A stretch of DNA of 64,000 bases from Gyrodactylus bullatarudis (taxonomy: Eukaryota > Platyhelminthes > Monogenea > Gyrodactylidea > Gyrodactylidae): NCBI GenBank assembly GCA_012064415.1, contig SSNU01000247.1:90169-154168 (forward strand). The letters are read 5' to 3'. Position numbers and translations under genes: made by a program. How positions within the stretch are numbered: position 1 is the stretch's first letter; every line of letters begins with the position of its first letter. Shown here in pieces: positions 32,028 through 44,214 of this stretch. The notes under the pieces were generated by a model, which worked only from the letters and a program-made list of their open reading frames with translations, was not told where the DNA came from and made no database searches.

Positions 32028-34241
32028 GTAATTTCCTATTATACTTTCTCTAATTCTCATTTTTTCTCTCTCCTTATAGCAAAATTTTTAGCATTTCCCT
32101 GCCCACCTTTGTTGCGCCTCCTCCAGTGCCCATTCTTTCCAGCCTCTGAACTCGATTGGCGAGCAAATTCATTCATCATTTCACACAAGAGATTTACAAC
32201 AACTGACACATTTTCAAGTTTTTAATTTTAACCCTTTTTTTGGAGCAATAAAGAAAAATTCTCTTCTCAGAGTGAAGAGTACAAACTTTAAATCTTTCAC
32301 ATTTCTCTTTTAGCCTGTAGCAGTTCGAGTTTTCCAAGAGTCAAGTACTATGAGTACCACAGTACAGTAGTTTGTTTTCTTCACTTGTACATTTTGTATA
32401 AAGAAATCTTGTGTTAACAATAAAACATTTAAAGAGAGAAATGTGAATTTTTATCGAATTGATTTTCAATATTTTCACTCTCTACTTGTGAGATAATCCT
32501 CTGCCAATAGAACACACATTGGAGAGCTTTCTTTTGTTACAGTGTAGTGAATTTAGAAAAATTGTTTATTACACTTACTTGATAGTAAGAACACAAAAAA
32601 TTAAAAAAATATGGATACTTTTTTGAATTTTTGCATTTGGTGAAGGAAATGAATACAATTGTTTGTTTTCTATTTGCTCGTGAAGAAAAAATTGTTTCAG
32701 GGTTTTATTAGCCGAGGAAAATACTTCCTGTACTTTGTAGAGTAAAGTATAGAACGAGACACACCCAATTTCTCGTTTACAAAAAATTGAATTTCAACCA
32801 AAAACCTTGTATACATTTGTGAGGTATAAATCAAAATTATCAAAATGATTATTTTAGGGCTGGTAAATATAATTATTTACTCTTCTTCTTCTTCTTTATA
32901 GTGTAGCATATCTGACCTAAAGAATTAATACGTGTGCTGCGTATTGACACAGCCTCTACAAATGAGCACTTCTCTTATTCTTTCTCTCTCTCTTATTCAT
33001 TAATTAAGAAGCTAATTAATCAGAGCTAATTTACCATTTTCATCATTAAAATAAACAAAATCTAAAATTCCAGCATTCTTCAATGAGGAAACTAAAAAAA
33101 GACTTTGGGAATTTTCTCAATTCACAGGTGGTTTTAACCATTTTAGAAAAATTGGCCAACTTGGAGACTAAAATTTGGGTTCCCACGAAATGCACTGAAG
33201 TCGATAGCGAGAGAGAGAGAGTCTGAGGTCATTCTACACTCATTTCTCCTCTAAAGACTAACTCATTTCTCTTCATGTCGGCCGCAATTAATACAGTTAC
33301 AATAACTCGTTGGCAAAATGCATTTATCATACTACTCTCTGCTCATACTACGAGAGACTAGAAATCTATTTGAATGAGTCACTGAGAGTGTCAACTTTTG
33401 CCATTAGAATATACAAAGTGTATATAATACAATATGTAGATTGAGAGAATATTCCTATGAAATTATCACTACTGTTTTAGTAGTGTAGTAAATGAAATTA
33501 ATGAAATGTTTGGTTTTGCCTTGAAGAAAGACATACTACTGCTCAACAAGGTAAACAATAGATAAACATGTGCATTTGTTTCTTTTCATGGTTAACTAAA
33601 TACAATTTAGAAGTGCACTGCTTACTGCTAAAACTAACTACAGATAGAATCATTGTCAATTGTATACTCAGTGAACACCTTGGTGTCATAATAGAGTAGT
33701 CGTCATTGACGACTGGAAAATGCATGTATATTTCTAGTATACAGTGTGTGTACAATGTGTAAGATTATTAATACAAAATGTATACTGTAGATGGAGTGGT
33801 AAAATCTAGGAGTTGAATATCTACAACCTTTTTAATTGGACCAGTCAAGACTATTAATAAAATGACAATTTTGTGGTTCACTCAAATGAGTAAGGCTTCT
33901 CTTTTTGAAGGAAAGATTTCTTTGGTTTTCTTAAGCTGTGTGATGGAATAAATCTCTGGAATTATGCTACAAAATAATCAAAATTTCATATCAGCTAAAA
34001 ACTAAAGAAAGATTTCTTCATAATACACCAGAAAGAGCTAGAAAATTAATAAATAGACCACACACACACACGGACACACTCTGGTACGTGTTCTCAAACT
34101 GAGCAAAATTTTCAGTGTATCCGTGAGAATTTCAACAGTGAGTGCAATCAACATTGAAAAACATTCGAGAGATTATCCTTAATAAATAACGTTATTTTTC
34201 TCATACCATTGCATTGAGATTTGACAACAAAAACCAGTAAT
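32028..34241. other. 2.2-kb intergenic region, AT-rich
   Basis: The first 400 bp probably hold the CEP164 3' untranslated region. The rest has no coding frame worth naming. It contains short GA and CA runs (for example GAGAGAGAGAGAG near 33210 and CACACACACAC near 34060). No RNA gene is recognised. The last few hundred bases should hold the promoter of the first EF-hand gene. Confidence 0.55.
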
Positions 34242-34862
34242 ATGAATGCTGAGTATATAAAAAATCAATTTAGAAGATTTGACACAGATCTGGATGGCTT
34301 CCTCAACCTCTCCGAGGCAACAATGGCATGCAGTGAAGTTGGAATCTGCAAGACCGATGCAATGGTGAGTCCCCTCTTATTATTACGCCCAAATGTCTAG
34401 AATATACTCAAGGCTATGAAGTTGACAAATGAAGATGAAATACCCCTGGATGAGTTTATCGAAGAGGTCAAATACTACTGCGTCTCAAAGATGAAGTGGG
34501 TAACCAAACATTTTTTGTTGTTGGGATAATTTAAATTGACGTGTGAAATTTGTTTGTTTTATAGGAAGGATCCTTTCAGGATAATGTTCCATAGACTGGA
34601 CAGAGATGGTTCAGGGTACCTGGACTTTGAAGAGGTGAAAATGGCCACTAGTGCCTTTGGACAAATCGCCAAGGACTGCAAGGTCAGAGATCTCTTCTCC
34701 ATGGCCGATGCTAACAAGGATGGAAAAATTGATGTCGATGAATACTTGGAGTTTCTCAACAAATTACACTCGAAAAAGTTACTCTTTTACCTTTTGTCAG
34801 ATAGGAATGGTCTCGGAGCCACTTTCAAATCGAATAATACCCAACGCAAGACCTATGTCTAA
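34242..34862 (+). CDS. four-EF-hand calcium-binding protein, paralog 1
   Basis: Three exons, 34242-34364, 34401-34495 and 34565-34862, encode 171 residues. EF-hand 1 has the loop DTDLDGFLNLSE. Hand 2 (around LTNEDEIPLDEF) lacks a canonical loop. Hands 3 and 4 are canonical: DRDGSGYLDFEE and DANKDGKIDVDE. The C-terminal tail after FLNKL is longer than in the other two copies and ends TQRKTYV. Introns are 36 and 69 nt. Their positions (phase 0 after hand 1, phase 2 after the hand-2 region) match paralog 3, so the genes are duplicates. It is probably a calmodulin-like calcium sensor. I cannot assign a named ortholog. Confidence 0.85.
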
Positions 34863-35181
34863 TGAGAACAGTCATCTATCAAGTGTAGTGTTTATGCAAA
34901 ACATTTCTACGTTCATTTTTCTTTATATCATCAATAAATACATATTTTTACAGAAACCTACCTATTACATCTAAGAAAATTCCATATTTCATAATTAATG
35001 TAACTGTATTAGATTGTATATTTATGAAAAAATGGTATGTATCTCTCTTACTTACTTAAGAGAGTGCATCCAAATTAGAGAGAGAGAGAGACAGAGCAAG
35101 AGTACGCTCATATATGAGAGCTGGTTGTATTCATTAGTAATAAATCATAACTAAGAGCAGGTAGGCCTGACCAGAGAGAAT
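34863..35181. other. gap between EF-hand paralogs 1 and 2
   Basis: About 320 bp containing an AATAAA at 34933-34938 for paralog 1 and a (GA)n run near 35080. The sequence GAGCAG before the next gene could be an acceptor of a 5' leader. No coding sequence is seen. Confidence 0.5.
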
Positions 35182-35680
35182 ATGACTGCTACCAAGACTA
35201 TAATTGACGAGTCTTTTGCTGCCCATGACCTTGACAAGGACGGCTTCCTAACAAAAAATGAAGCAATCAAGGCAGCAGCAGAATTCTCCCTCGATAGATA
35301 TGACACAAAAAAAATTATCAAAGGTCTCGATTTGCCCGACAAGAATAAGATACCCCTGAAGCATTTCACTGAGGAGATAAAAAGTTATTGCGTTTGTAAA
35401 TTCAAGTAAGCCTAGATTGGTAATATAAACTTTATGTAGACGTGATCCATTTCGGGAGATTTTCCGTCGCTTCGACACTGACTCCTCGGGTCTACTTGAT
35501 TTTGAGGAGATTAAAGATGCAATGGGCGCATTCGGTATCCTGGCCGATGATCATCGAGTGAGGACATTTTTTGAGAAAGTCGACTCCAACAGCGACGGTC
35601 ACATCGATGAGGATGAGTACATCACTTTTCTGGCCACAATTCGTACAAAGGATCTTCTCTCAAACATGGTGCGACTGTGA
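35182..35680 (+). CDS. four-EF-hand calcium-binding protein, paralog 2
   Basis: Two exons, 35182-35405 and 35440-35680, encode 154 residues. Loops: hand 1 DLDKDGFLTKNE, hand 2 degenerate (LPDKNKIPLKHF), hand 3 DTDSSGLLDFEE, hand 4 DSNSDGHIDEDE. The stretch AAAEFSLDRYDTKKIIKGLD runs uninterrupted here, whereas the same place is split by an intron in paralogs 1 and 3, so this copy has lost intron 1. The remaining intron is 34 nt at the conserved phase-2 site after KFK. AATAAA lies at 35746-35751. It is closest to paralog 3 (shared RDPFREIFRRFDTDSSG-like core). Confidence 0.87.
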
Positions 35681-35803
35681 AAAATAAGAGAACTCAAGAA
35701 ACCAGAAAAGATGCTCGCTCAGATTTTGAACCTTTCTCCCACAAGAATAAATATGCATTATTTTATTTTGAATAATTTCTCTTTATTTCTTTTCAATTTT
35801 AAT

Positions 35804-36345
35804 TCACTTGATAAAGTTTTTCAGGAGATCTTGAGCTCTAATCGTACCTAAGAAGTTAATGTATTCATCTTCATCTATGCGTCCGTCATTGTTGGCATCG
35901 ACATTGTCGAAGAACTGTTTAACTTTTCCATTTTCAACTTGAATGCCGAAAGCACCCATGGCATTTTTGATCTCATCAAAGTCTAGTTCACCAGAACAGT
36001 CAGTGTCGAAGCGACGGAAAATCTCTCGGAATGGGTCTTTTCTTTTTTGTTAAAATACAACAATAACCTAATGTGTTACTAACTCACTTGAATTTGCAGA
36101 CACAAAAGCTCTTGACTTCATCCGAGAAGGCTTTCAGGGGTATTCTTTCCTTATCACTCAAGTTCATGCTCATGAGAATATTCTAGACGTTTGGTGTCAT
36201 ATATTACATAGGTTCATACTTTACTGTCATATCTGTCGAGGGAGAATTCGGCTGCGGCCTTCATCGCTTCATTCTTTGTCAAATAGCCATCCTTATTCGA
36301 GTCGAAAGAGGCAAAAGTTTCATCAATAACCATTTTCGACGACAT
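35804..36345 (-). CDS. four-EF-hand calcium-binding protein, paralog 3
   Basis: Three exons, 36220-36345, 36088-36182 and 35804-36041, encode 152 residues. Loops: hand 1 DSNKDGYLTKNE, hand 2 degenerate (LSDKERIPLKAF), hand 3 DTDCSGELDFDE, hand 4 DANNDGRIDEDE. The start is MSSKMVIDETFASF and the end RAQDLLKNFIK. Introns of 37 and 46 nt sit at the same sites as in paralog 1. It is tail-to-tail with paralog 2, with only 123 bp between stop codons. The three copies therefore arose by tandem duplication with one inversion. Confidence 0.88.
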
Positions 36346-36756
36346 CTCTGCGTTAATTGAAGACTAGTCAAATTCTATATTGCATAGTCAATGTTCTGGT
36401 GGCTGGTAAATGAAGAGAACAGTTCTCACGAACCTTTTTCAAATACAAAATTATTCAACAAGGCTTCTTTATTTCATTTTTCTTTTTGGCGCATTTAAAA
36501 ATTCTTGAGAGAATGAAACATACACACACACACACAGAGAGAGAGAGAATACACAGCTGAGTAGAAGTGGTACATAGGTGAAGAGAAAGCGACAGAGAAT
36601 AATTCAGTACTATGCATAAGAGAGACAGAGTATTTCTTTTAAAAATATTATATGATCAAGGATTGCCTTCCTGATCCATGGATGTTAAGCTAATGATGTC
36701 AAGTGATGTCATAATTTTGGAATAAAATCAATGGAATGGGTCTAGACTAGTACTAC
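36346..36756. other. gap between EF-hand paralog 3 and the Cys-repeat gene
   Basis: About 410 bp. It contains a compound microsatellite, ACACACACACACAGAGAGAGAG, around 36522-36547. It should include the promoter of paralog 3 and the 3' end of the Cys-repeat gene. No coding sequence is seen. Confidence 0.55.
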
Positions 36757-39700
36757 TCAGAGAGGTGTTGAATTACAGGGGAAATGAGTCTTTACTGTAT
36801 GCTCATGACATCCGGAATCATCCTGAGTATAACTGTATGTGGTCACTGTGAGGAAACCGTCCATGCATGGACCTCTTGACTCATGATCCTTGTAGGGGCA
36901 TTCGTTATTCTCCACTAAAACAAAAACCAAAATCAGAGAAAGTGAAATTTAATTCTTGAGACCTACTCGTGTCCCTGCATGGTTCATACGACAATTCTGT
37001 ATGCATATGACAGTGTTGATTATGATCCTTGGCGTAGTAGTTGCGGAGAACTCTTCTGTAATCTCCCTTACATTCGAATTGACGATATTTGGCCGGAGGA
37101 CAGCCAACTTGGCTCTCATACGGATCCTTCATATCACAAGGCCTGATGACAAAGGATTTCTTTCGCCTACAAATCTTGTCTACTCCCTTCTCATAATGAG
37201 TTATCATGAATTTACGCTTTCCGTTCTCTTCACAGACACCTTTCTGAACATATCGTGTCTTGCTGCAATGACCAATTAGGCCTGTTGCAGAAAAATTAGG
37301 GGTTTTTAATAAGAATAACAACAAAATGTGTGTTTCACTCACTCTCGCCACAGGGTTCAAATTTGATGACCAAATTAGTTTTACATTTCCCCTTGAACAT
37401 GACTGATTCAGATTCTAGGACATGTCTCTCGCCATTGACGCATTCATTAAAAGTTTTCATCACCCTCGGTTTGGGACATCCTATAAAGATAAAGATTGTA
37501 TATTTACTTGAGAGTAGATGGATGCTAAAAATAATAAAATAAATACGATGTAATTAAATCACCAATGATAGTTTATTCAAGAGAATGGTGAGCAGTATTA
37601 ACCTTCATCAAGATTACACATTTCATATGTCATTTTGTTGATGGGGAGACACTTTTGTTCCTCATTGAATCGATAAGTCTTCCAGAGGACATACTGGAAT
37701 CCTTTGGCATCACAGGGTCCCTTGGTCTTCATTTCCCTCTCGGGGCACTTGTGTTTATTATCTGAAAAAAATATCCAAAATTACACAGTCTCATTCTGAC
37801 CTGTGGCAGAATTTAAATTATTACAATTTCTCTCTCTTTACCTGTTTACTCGTTGTAAGAGAAAGAAAAATTAATTACAAATTAGAAATGTACATTTAGT
37901 GTAGTGCTGTTTTACTTGCTTCATATTCGTTCAGTTGGCCATATGGCAGGTAAATGTGTCCAAATGTAAAATTATTACTTTGTTTTTTTCTTCTTATCAT
38001 CTCATACTCGCTTATACTAATGATAAAATTGGATACACTTTGTCGTGAGCAAAAAAAAGAAAAAAATGGCTAACTCATGTATGATAACCCACCCAGTGAA
38101 TGTAATTACTTGAATATTAAATAAGTAAAAAAATATACCCTGAATGTAGAGTTGTATGGGAGTTGACACTCAGAGGAGAGAGACAGGCAGACAGAGAGGG
38201 AAAATGTAAATTCATTAGAAAATAAACTGCCTGTTGAGAAACAGAAAGGGGATTGCGTGATCTGTCTAATGCCAAAAAAAGTTAATGAAAATTAAGAAAA
38301 GAGATCCCAACCGCTGATATATAGATGAATGCATGAGAAAAAGGAACACGTATTCAACTTACCAAACATGGCACAGGGCTCCGAAGCATATCGGATTCGT
38401 TTAGTACAATTCCCGTCGACCATTTCATAAAAGATCGTAAAGACTGGCCTCAAGTCCATACTACATGGCTTCTCAAAGTAGACTGGCACCGGACATGTAC
38501 TATTGGCAGCCTCCATAAGGTCTTGCAGCTTCTTATCGCAGACCTGTCCAATAAATTCGCCATGCTTCCTGCATGTACCATCCTCAGGATTCCACTTGTA
38601 CCGGACGACGAGGGTCTTTTGGAAGCCTTCCCTACACTTGCCGAACGAGACAAATCTCACGAGGGGACACTTTTTCTCGACAGCATCTGGAAAGGTTAAG
38701 GTCACTTTATCTGGGGCATTACTATATTATTCCTTAATTAATTTGACAATTGAAAAATGTATTTGCTTGCACATTACCATTGATTTATGCTCATAGTTAT
38801 AATAAGAATATGTGTGCGCATTGTGATGAGTATTACGGTGTGGTTTGTCAAGAAATGTCTTCCCTTTCATTCATAATTTAATTTTACTGAATGTAGCTAC
38901 TCAAGTTTAAATTCTCTCATTGTAGTGTACAATCAAAGTTGAAGAAAACTTCTAAATTCCCAAGGAGTAGAGAGGCAACCTCAGAATGTCGGATTGCAAT
39001 AAATCTTCTTCTCCTCCTCCTCCTTATCAGAATGAGATTTAGTGTAAGAAGGGTACCTTTTCAATAATTCATTGGGACAAAAGATGAGGATAATACTGTA
39101 AAAGTCTGTGTGTGTGTGTGTTGTCAGTAGTAAGACCAATCTCTCTCTCATATTACCCACACACAGTAGTAGCAGTCCTAGGGAGTGCTCATTGAGGGGA
39201 AATGTTATAAAAGAGAAAGAAAGATGGCATACAATGTTTAATTACTAATTTTATTATGGTTTAATTGATTTATTTCCCCTGATCTGTAGTATAAAGTTAG
39301 TAGGGACGATTTAACGAAAAATCCCCCATAAACTACTAATAAGCAGGGCAACAAAAAATAATACCTAGAAATCAGCTCAATAAGACATTGAAAAATAAAA
39401 ATAAGACCTTTAGATAAGCGATAGCTTGTAAGTAGTAAGACGTAAATAAAATCTAAAAGATTGTCAATCCTAAATTCTACCAATGCCACTTCATACAGTA
39501 CAACTTGAAGTTCATCTCCTAAAATTCTGAAGGATGTTTCCTAATAACGGCTGAGGCGTTTTACCAACTCTTGGCGTATTGAAATGACTGATGAGTCAAT
39601 CATCTGTGCTAACACTACTTGATAAAACTTTCCAGAAATTTGATTGGTCAGAAAGAAGCCTGATCTGGCATAGACTATGGACAGATATGGATTGCCCGAT

Positions 39701-41817
39701 GAAATCTATTGCCTAGACCCTAATACTTGGGGTTGAAAATTTAAGTTCTACAAAAATGCTTAAATATGACCTTAAAAAACTTCTGTCATAAAATCTGATT
39801 TTTAAAGTAATCTTGAATAAATGTGATAAAACAAACCGATTAAACTCGCATAAGCATTAGTAGGCATTTCGTTGCCCTGCTTATGAGTAAGCCGAATGAA
39901 TATATTGAAAATCAGTTAATGTTGAAATAAAACTAAAACGATGAAAACCATCTCCCTACCACAAAATTTGAGGGTTCAGTTCATTGGTATGAATGAAATA
40001 CACCATGCTATAGTAAAAAGTATTATTTTGACACCTAATCTTCAAGACAATTTAAGACCTTGTAACCCTTAAAAATGTTATTGTTTTCAGAACAGAGCGA
40101 AATAGAGCGATCGTTCACTCTATTCACAACACGCCTAGGACATTCTCAGAACCTACAAGTGTTACACATCATAAGAACCATCTTTAAAAGCCCCATTGAC
40201 TTGTAGCTAGGAAACTTTATAAGCTAATATCCAAGAAATATCCCCAATTGTCTCAAATTTCTATTTTATCCAAGCTTGAATGATTTTTAAAAAAATTCGA
40301 AAAAAACGAAATTGAGTAGTAATAATGATGGTGGCCTAGTTTATATATAGTAGTTGGAGCTGAGTAAATTGTCTAATTGAAATTGATACCTGAGAATAGG
40401 AATGGATTCCATTAGAGAGGAGGGAGGGTACACTTTTACTCTTTTCAAAACTGTATACTTTTACTTTTATAATGAAATGCATTCCGAATGAAATTCACTT
40501 AAACAATATAATTGTATATGCTACTACTGTATTTCTAAATAATCTAAAAATATCAAATTGCAGTTAATTCCTTCGTCATAACTGCCAGTGTGGAAGGGAA
40601 CAAAAAATAAAGTTTATTGGCGCCCTATGGAAGAAAGAAAAAGAATCATTAGATAGCACACTACTAACGTACATATAACTCCATTAATAAAGTAACTTTT
40701 ATAGTAGCAGTAGTAGAAGTATGATTAAACTCAATTTATTCATTTATTCATTCAAAATGAATTCTCAATCATGGCAATTTTGTGTGTGTGTGTGTGTGTG
40801 GCAAAAGAGATTTGTATTTTTTTTGAAAAAAAACAAATTAAGTTTAAAATGAACATTCCCTCGGTAACGGAAATAAGTTTCATTTCAATTTCCTGAGTAG
40901 ACACCATAGACTAACTGATAACTATACTCTGATATGATGATAATAAGTAATAATACTCACTGAGTGATAATACACAGTGCAAACTCTTGGCCAAAACAAA
41001 ACAAAAAGTAGGATAGGAAGAGTGAGGTAGTCTCTCTATACTCTTGGAATAAACCAATTACACACAGGGGAGAAGGTGTAATGCATAGAGTATTTTTACT
41101 AAAGAAATGATTAAAATTTCTTTTGTTTCCAAGTTGATGCATAGTTGATGAAAAGTGTGTCATTATAATAATTATTATTTAAATCAGATGCATTCCTAAT
41201 AGACTCGTCATTTTTCTCATCTTTATCTCCCTTATACTCCTCCCCGACCCATACATGAAAGTATCATTCTTGAAATTGAATCAGAATTAGAGATGAAAAA
41301 GATTTTAAACGAAGCGGTATTGTATTTTACAATTTTTCAATGATAAGTAGTATGATTATATTGTATACTGTTAGACGTAAATATCGTAAATTGAATGAAT
41401 TTTTGGCTCGTAATTCTAAATAATTATTCGATAAAGAACTTAAATTTCAAAAATTAATGATTATAAACTGAATTAAGAACTGAAACTAACCTCCACAGGC
41501 AGTTGTCTCGTGACTATAGTGACGTTTACACTTGCCAGATTGAATCTTGTAATAAACCCGGGTGAGGGTTCTCTTGTTGTCTATGCATGGCGTCATTTCT
41601 TCCTGTGGCTTGGGACATTCTATTTATAGAAACCAAGAGAGAAGAAATTATTGAGAAAGATGTGATACGCCCTCTTAATGAGAGAAGCATTATGAAGATA
41701 ACAATCTCAAAGTATAATTAACTCACGTTCGATATCGGGCGATTCAAATCCTCCGATAAATCCAGTGAAGTGAGACAAGCATAAAATTGATAAAATTATA
41801 ATGTTCCTCATACGCAT
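36757..41817 (-). CDS. secreted protein of eight midkine/pleiotrophin-like Cys4 repeats
   Basis: Seven exons, 41727-41817, 41491-41619, 38363-38686, 37603-37761, 37343-37480, 36967-37281 and 36757-36914, encode 437 residues. The N-terminus (MRMRNIIILSILCLSHFTG) is a signal peptide. Eight repeats of about 40-50 residues follow, each C-x(7-9)-C-x(16-20)-C-x(9-11)-C, often starting CP and ending with Tyr or Pro before the last Cys. Examples are CPLVRFVSFGKC and KCLPINKMTYEMC. This spacing matches the C-terminal heparin-binding domain of midkine/pleiotrophin (in fly, Miple). The match is by pattern, so family assignment is inference. All six introns are phase 1 and fall between repeats, which favours growth by exon duplication. 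Repeats are basic, consistent with glycosaminoglycan binding. Confidence 0.78.
38687..41490 (-). other. 2.8-kb intron of the Cys-repeat gene
   Basis: This intron separates repeat 1 from repeat 2. It contains a non-autonomous hAT element (39344-39879), a TG run near 39110 and a (TG)n run near 40783. The remainder shows no coding frame of interest. Confidence 0.6.
39344..39879. mobile_element. non-autonomous hAT-like MITE
   Basis: The 536-bp element starts CAGGGCAACAAAA and ends with the complement of CAGGGCAACGAAA. Both ends are in hAT form. It is flanked by degenerate 8-bp repeats, CTAATAAG at 39336-39343 and CTTATGAG at 39880-39887 (six of eight match). No transposase remnant is recognised inside. 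It sits in the first long intron of the Cys-repeat gene. Confidence 0.7.
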
Positions 41818-44214
41818 ATCCTCATTACCTGTCATGTAAAAAGTATTAATAGAATTGTTCAAATTTACTCTTGGAAATCTTTCCAGAAGGAAAGATTTTA
41901 GTAAATGGACATGAGGGAACTCTAATATTATGCGGGTTAAATCAAGAGAGGGAGAGAGAGAATGTGTGTGTATTGATTCCTATAGTCCATTCTGGGAGAA
42001 TACTTCTAGTCGTCTACCTTTCAAGAACGTAGTTGTTCTCTACACATTGCCCACGTGGTTTTTGATTTCATTGGTCACGTCACGTGATTATTACTCTTTG
42101 ACTTTGATTGGTCATCGAGTACTAGTCGTATAATGGAATGAGTCACATGTCGGGACAAGCCTACAATTTGATCCATTATATACAGAGTGTAATTTACGCA
42201 GTTTTCCAAATTCCAAATTGTACACACTTTGTTTACTTGGTAGAAGTAAAGGCAGACTATCACAATCTTGATTTAAATTTGGCAGGAAAACTCTCAAAAC
42301 CTTTCCATTAAATTCAAAGAGGCCCATACTAAGAAGTGTGTATCATTTGAAAGTGGAATGTCTGTGTGTGTGTGTGTGTAAGTACTGTTTGTATTTTGTT
42401 TTTAAATGTCACCTGATAAAGAAGTAAATTATTCTTATAACTATTCAATTTTATTTTTCATACAGGAACAAACCAAAGGAGAAATACCATTTCGAAAAAC
42501 ATCCATTAGTGGGCAGAACGAGAGCATATGTGAAAGTATAGTCCACTGGTAATGTGGAATTTTACTCTCTATCTACATCAAGATTTATCCTTTTTATATT
42601 TCTAATGAAAAAAATAACAGGAAATTCGATAAGAGAGGATTCTTTTTAAAGTATGATCCATTTGAGAGAATGCAACAACAGCTGATTGATATCCCTGATT
42701 GATTTACAAATACAAACTAGGAAAGTAAATAGAAAAACGAAAACTCTTGAATTAAGAACTCATGTTAACATTTCATCTTGGATAATAATAATAATAATGA
42801 GAAGCCAAGTAATATATATGCTACTGAGTTGATTGGAAGAGTCAGTCAGTTATAGGGGACCAGATGACGTTTGCTCTGATGGAAAAAATGCCTCATGTTT
42901 GTACTAGTCTTTGTTGAGTTTTATTTTTTCTGAGCTATCAAATAAACAGAAATCCATTGCATCTGTAATGCATCTGTAATACACACTGAGGAGATTTATC
43001 ATCATCAACCAATAAAACCAAATAATACAACTGGTCTGAGCAAATAAAAGAACTATGTAACAATTACTGTATTGCAATTCAGTTAGTCTTGATATAATTT
43101 TGACAATTTTAAGCGATAAAACTGTTTTCTAATTAGTAGTAGCATATCTTTTCCTCTTTCAACCCCTTTTTGAGATTCGACCTTTTTATATAAGGATTAT
43201 TCAATAAATAAATATTCTTAAATATTATTAGTTTTCTTATAGGGTTAATATTGTTCAGAGAAGATCCTCCGGGTGAGCTAATTCGAAATCATGTACAAGG
43301 ATAGCCCCTTTGATAAGAGATGCATTGCCTTTTGTCCAGGAAATTGGATGAAATGAATTTCTGTCAGAATTCCTCAAAATTAATAAACTAAAGAAAACTA
43401 ATACCAACACACGGTGTGCTTTTCTTGTATTGGAAATGTTAGCTCCATGACAAATATGATTGATATTAATTTCCAGTGAGAAAAGTATAAATATGATTTC
43501 TACTATTCTCATTATTTCCCATAATAATTCTTTGATTTTGTTTTTTTTATGATTTAAATTCTCTGAAATTTGATAATTGTTACATTCGATGTGAGAGAAC
43601 GTGTCACAATTCAAAATTACTTTTACTGTGTAGATACTCGTCAGTATGTTAACCCATGTTTTCTGTGTTTTAGTGTTGAATTTCTTCTTGTATATTCATC
43701 TCTACATTACTTCATGTAGATGTATGAATAAGCCAGATTCAATTGAAACGAAATTTCTGTCTCTCTCTTTAAGGACCAGAAAATGTTGCAACAATTTGAA
43801 ACGATTCAAATTCATACAACAAGAGCGAATATAACTCAATTATACATTTTTCACCGTTATATTAATTATAATATTTCAAGTGTATGTATATTTTATTATT
43901 CATATATATTTTTTTCAACTAGTAATAATTTGCTTTCATAATAGTATTAATAATAACCTTTTATAATAACAATACAATGAAATACAGATATATATATATA
44001 CTTTTAGATTTCAATAATTGTGAGTGTTTGTTTGTGTGTGAGTCCACAAGAAATAAGAAAGAAAAAAACATTGTAGAGTAATTGATTTGTTTTGAGGACC
44101 TGTACTTTTCGATTTGGTATTGCTGTGAATAGACGGAATGGGGTTTGAGGGTGTGTGCTTATATATTGTATTTTGTACATCCAAATAGTCTTGAGAAGAA
44201 GGATTGTTGTTGTC
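41818..44214. other. 2.4-kb intergenic region
   Basis: This region lies upstream of the Cys-repeat gene and downstream of the zinc-finger gene. It contains (TG)n near 42361, an ATA run near 42786, and an AT-rich stretch before 44215 that should be the 3' untranslated region of the zinc-finger gene. A minus-strand frame at 43255-43614 is discussed under findings. No RNA gene is recognised. Confidence 0.5.

Noticed and set aside
42471..42543. Possible exon on the plus strand after an acceptor-like TTTTTCATACAG, reading NKPKEKYHFEKHPLVGRTRA
   Set aside because: It has a stop soon after, no supporting upstream exon and no family recognised, so chance is more likely.
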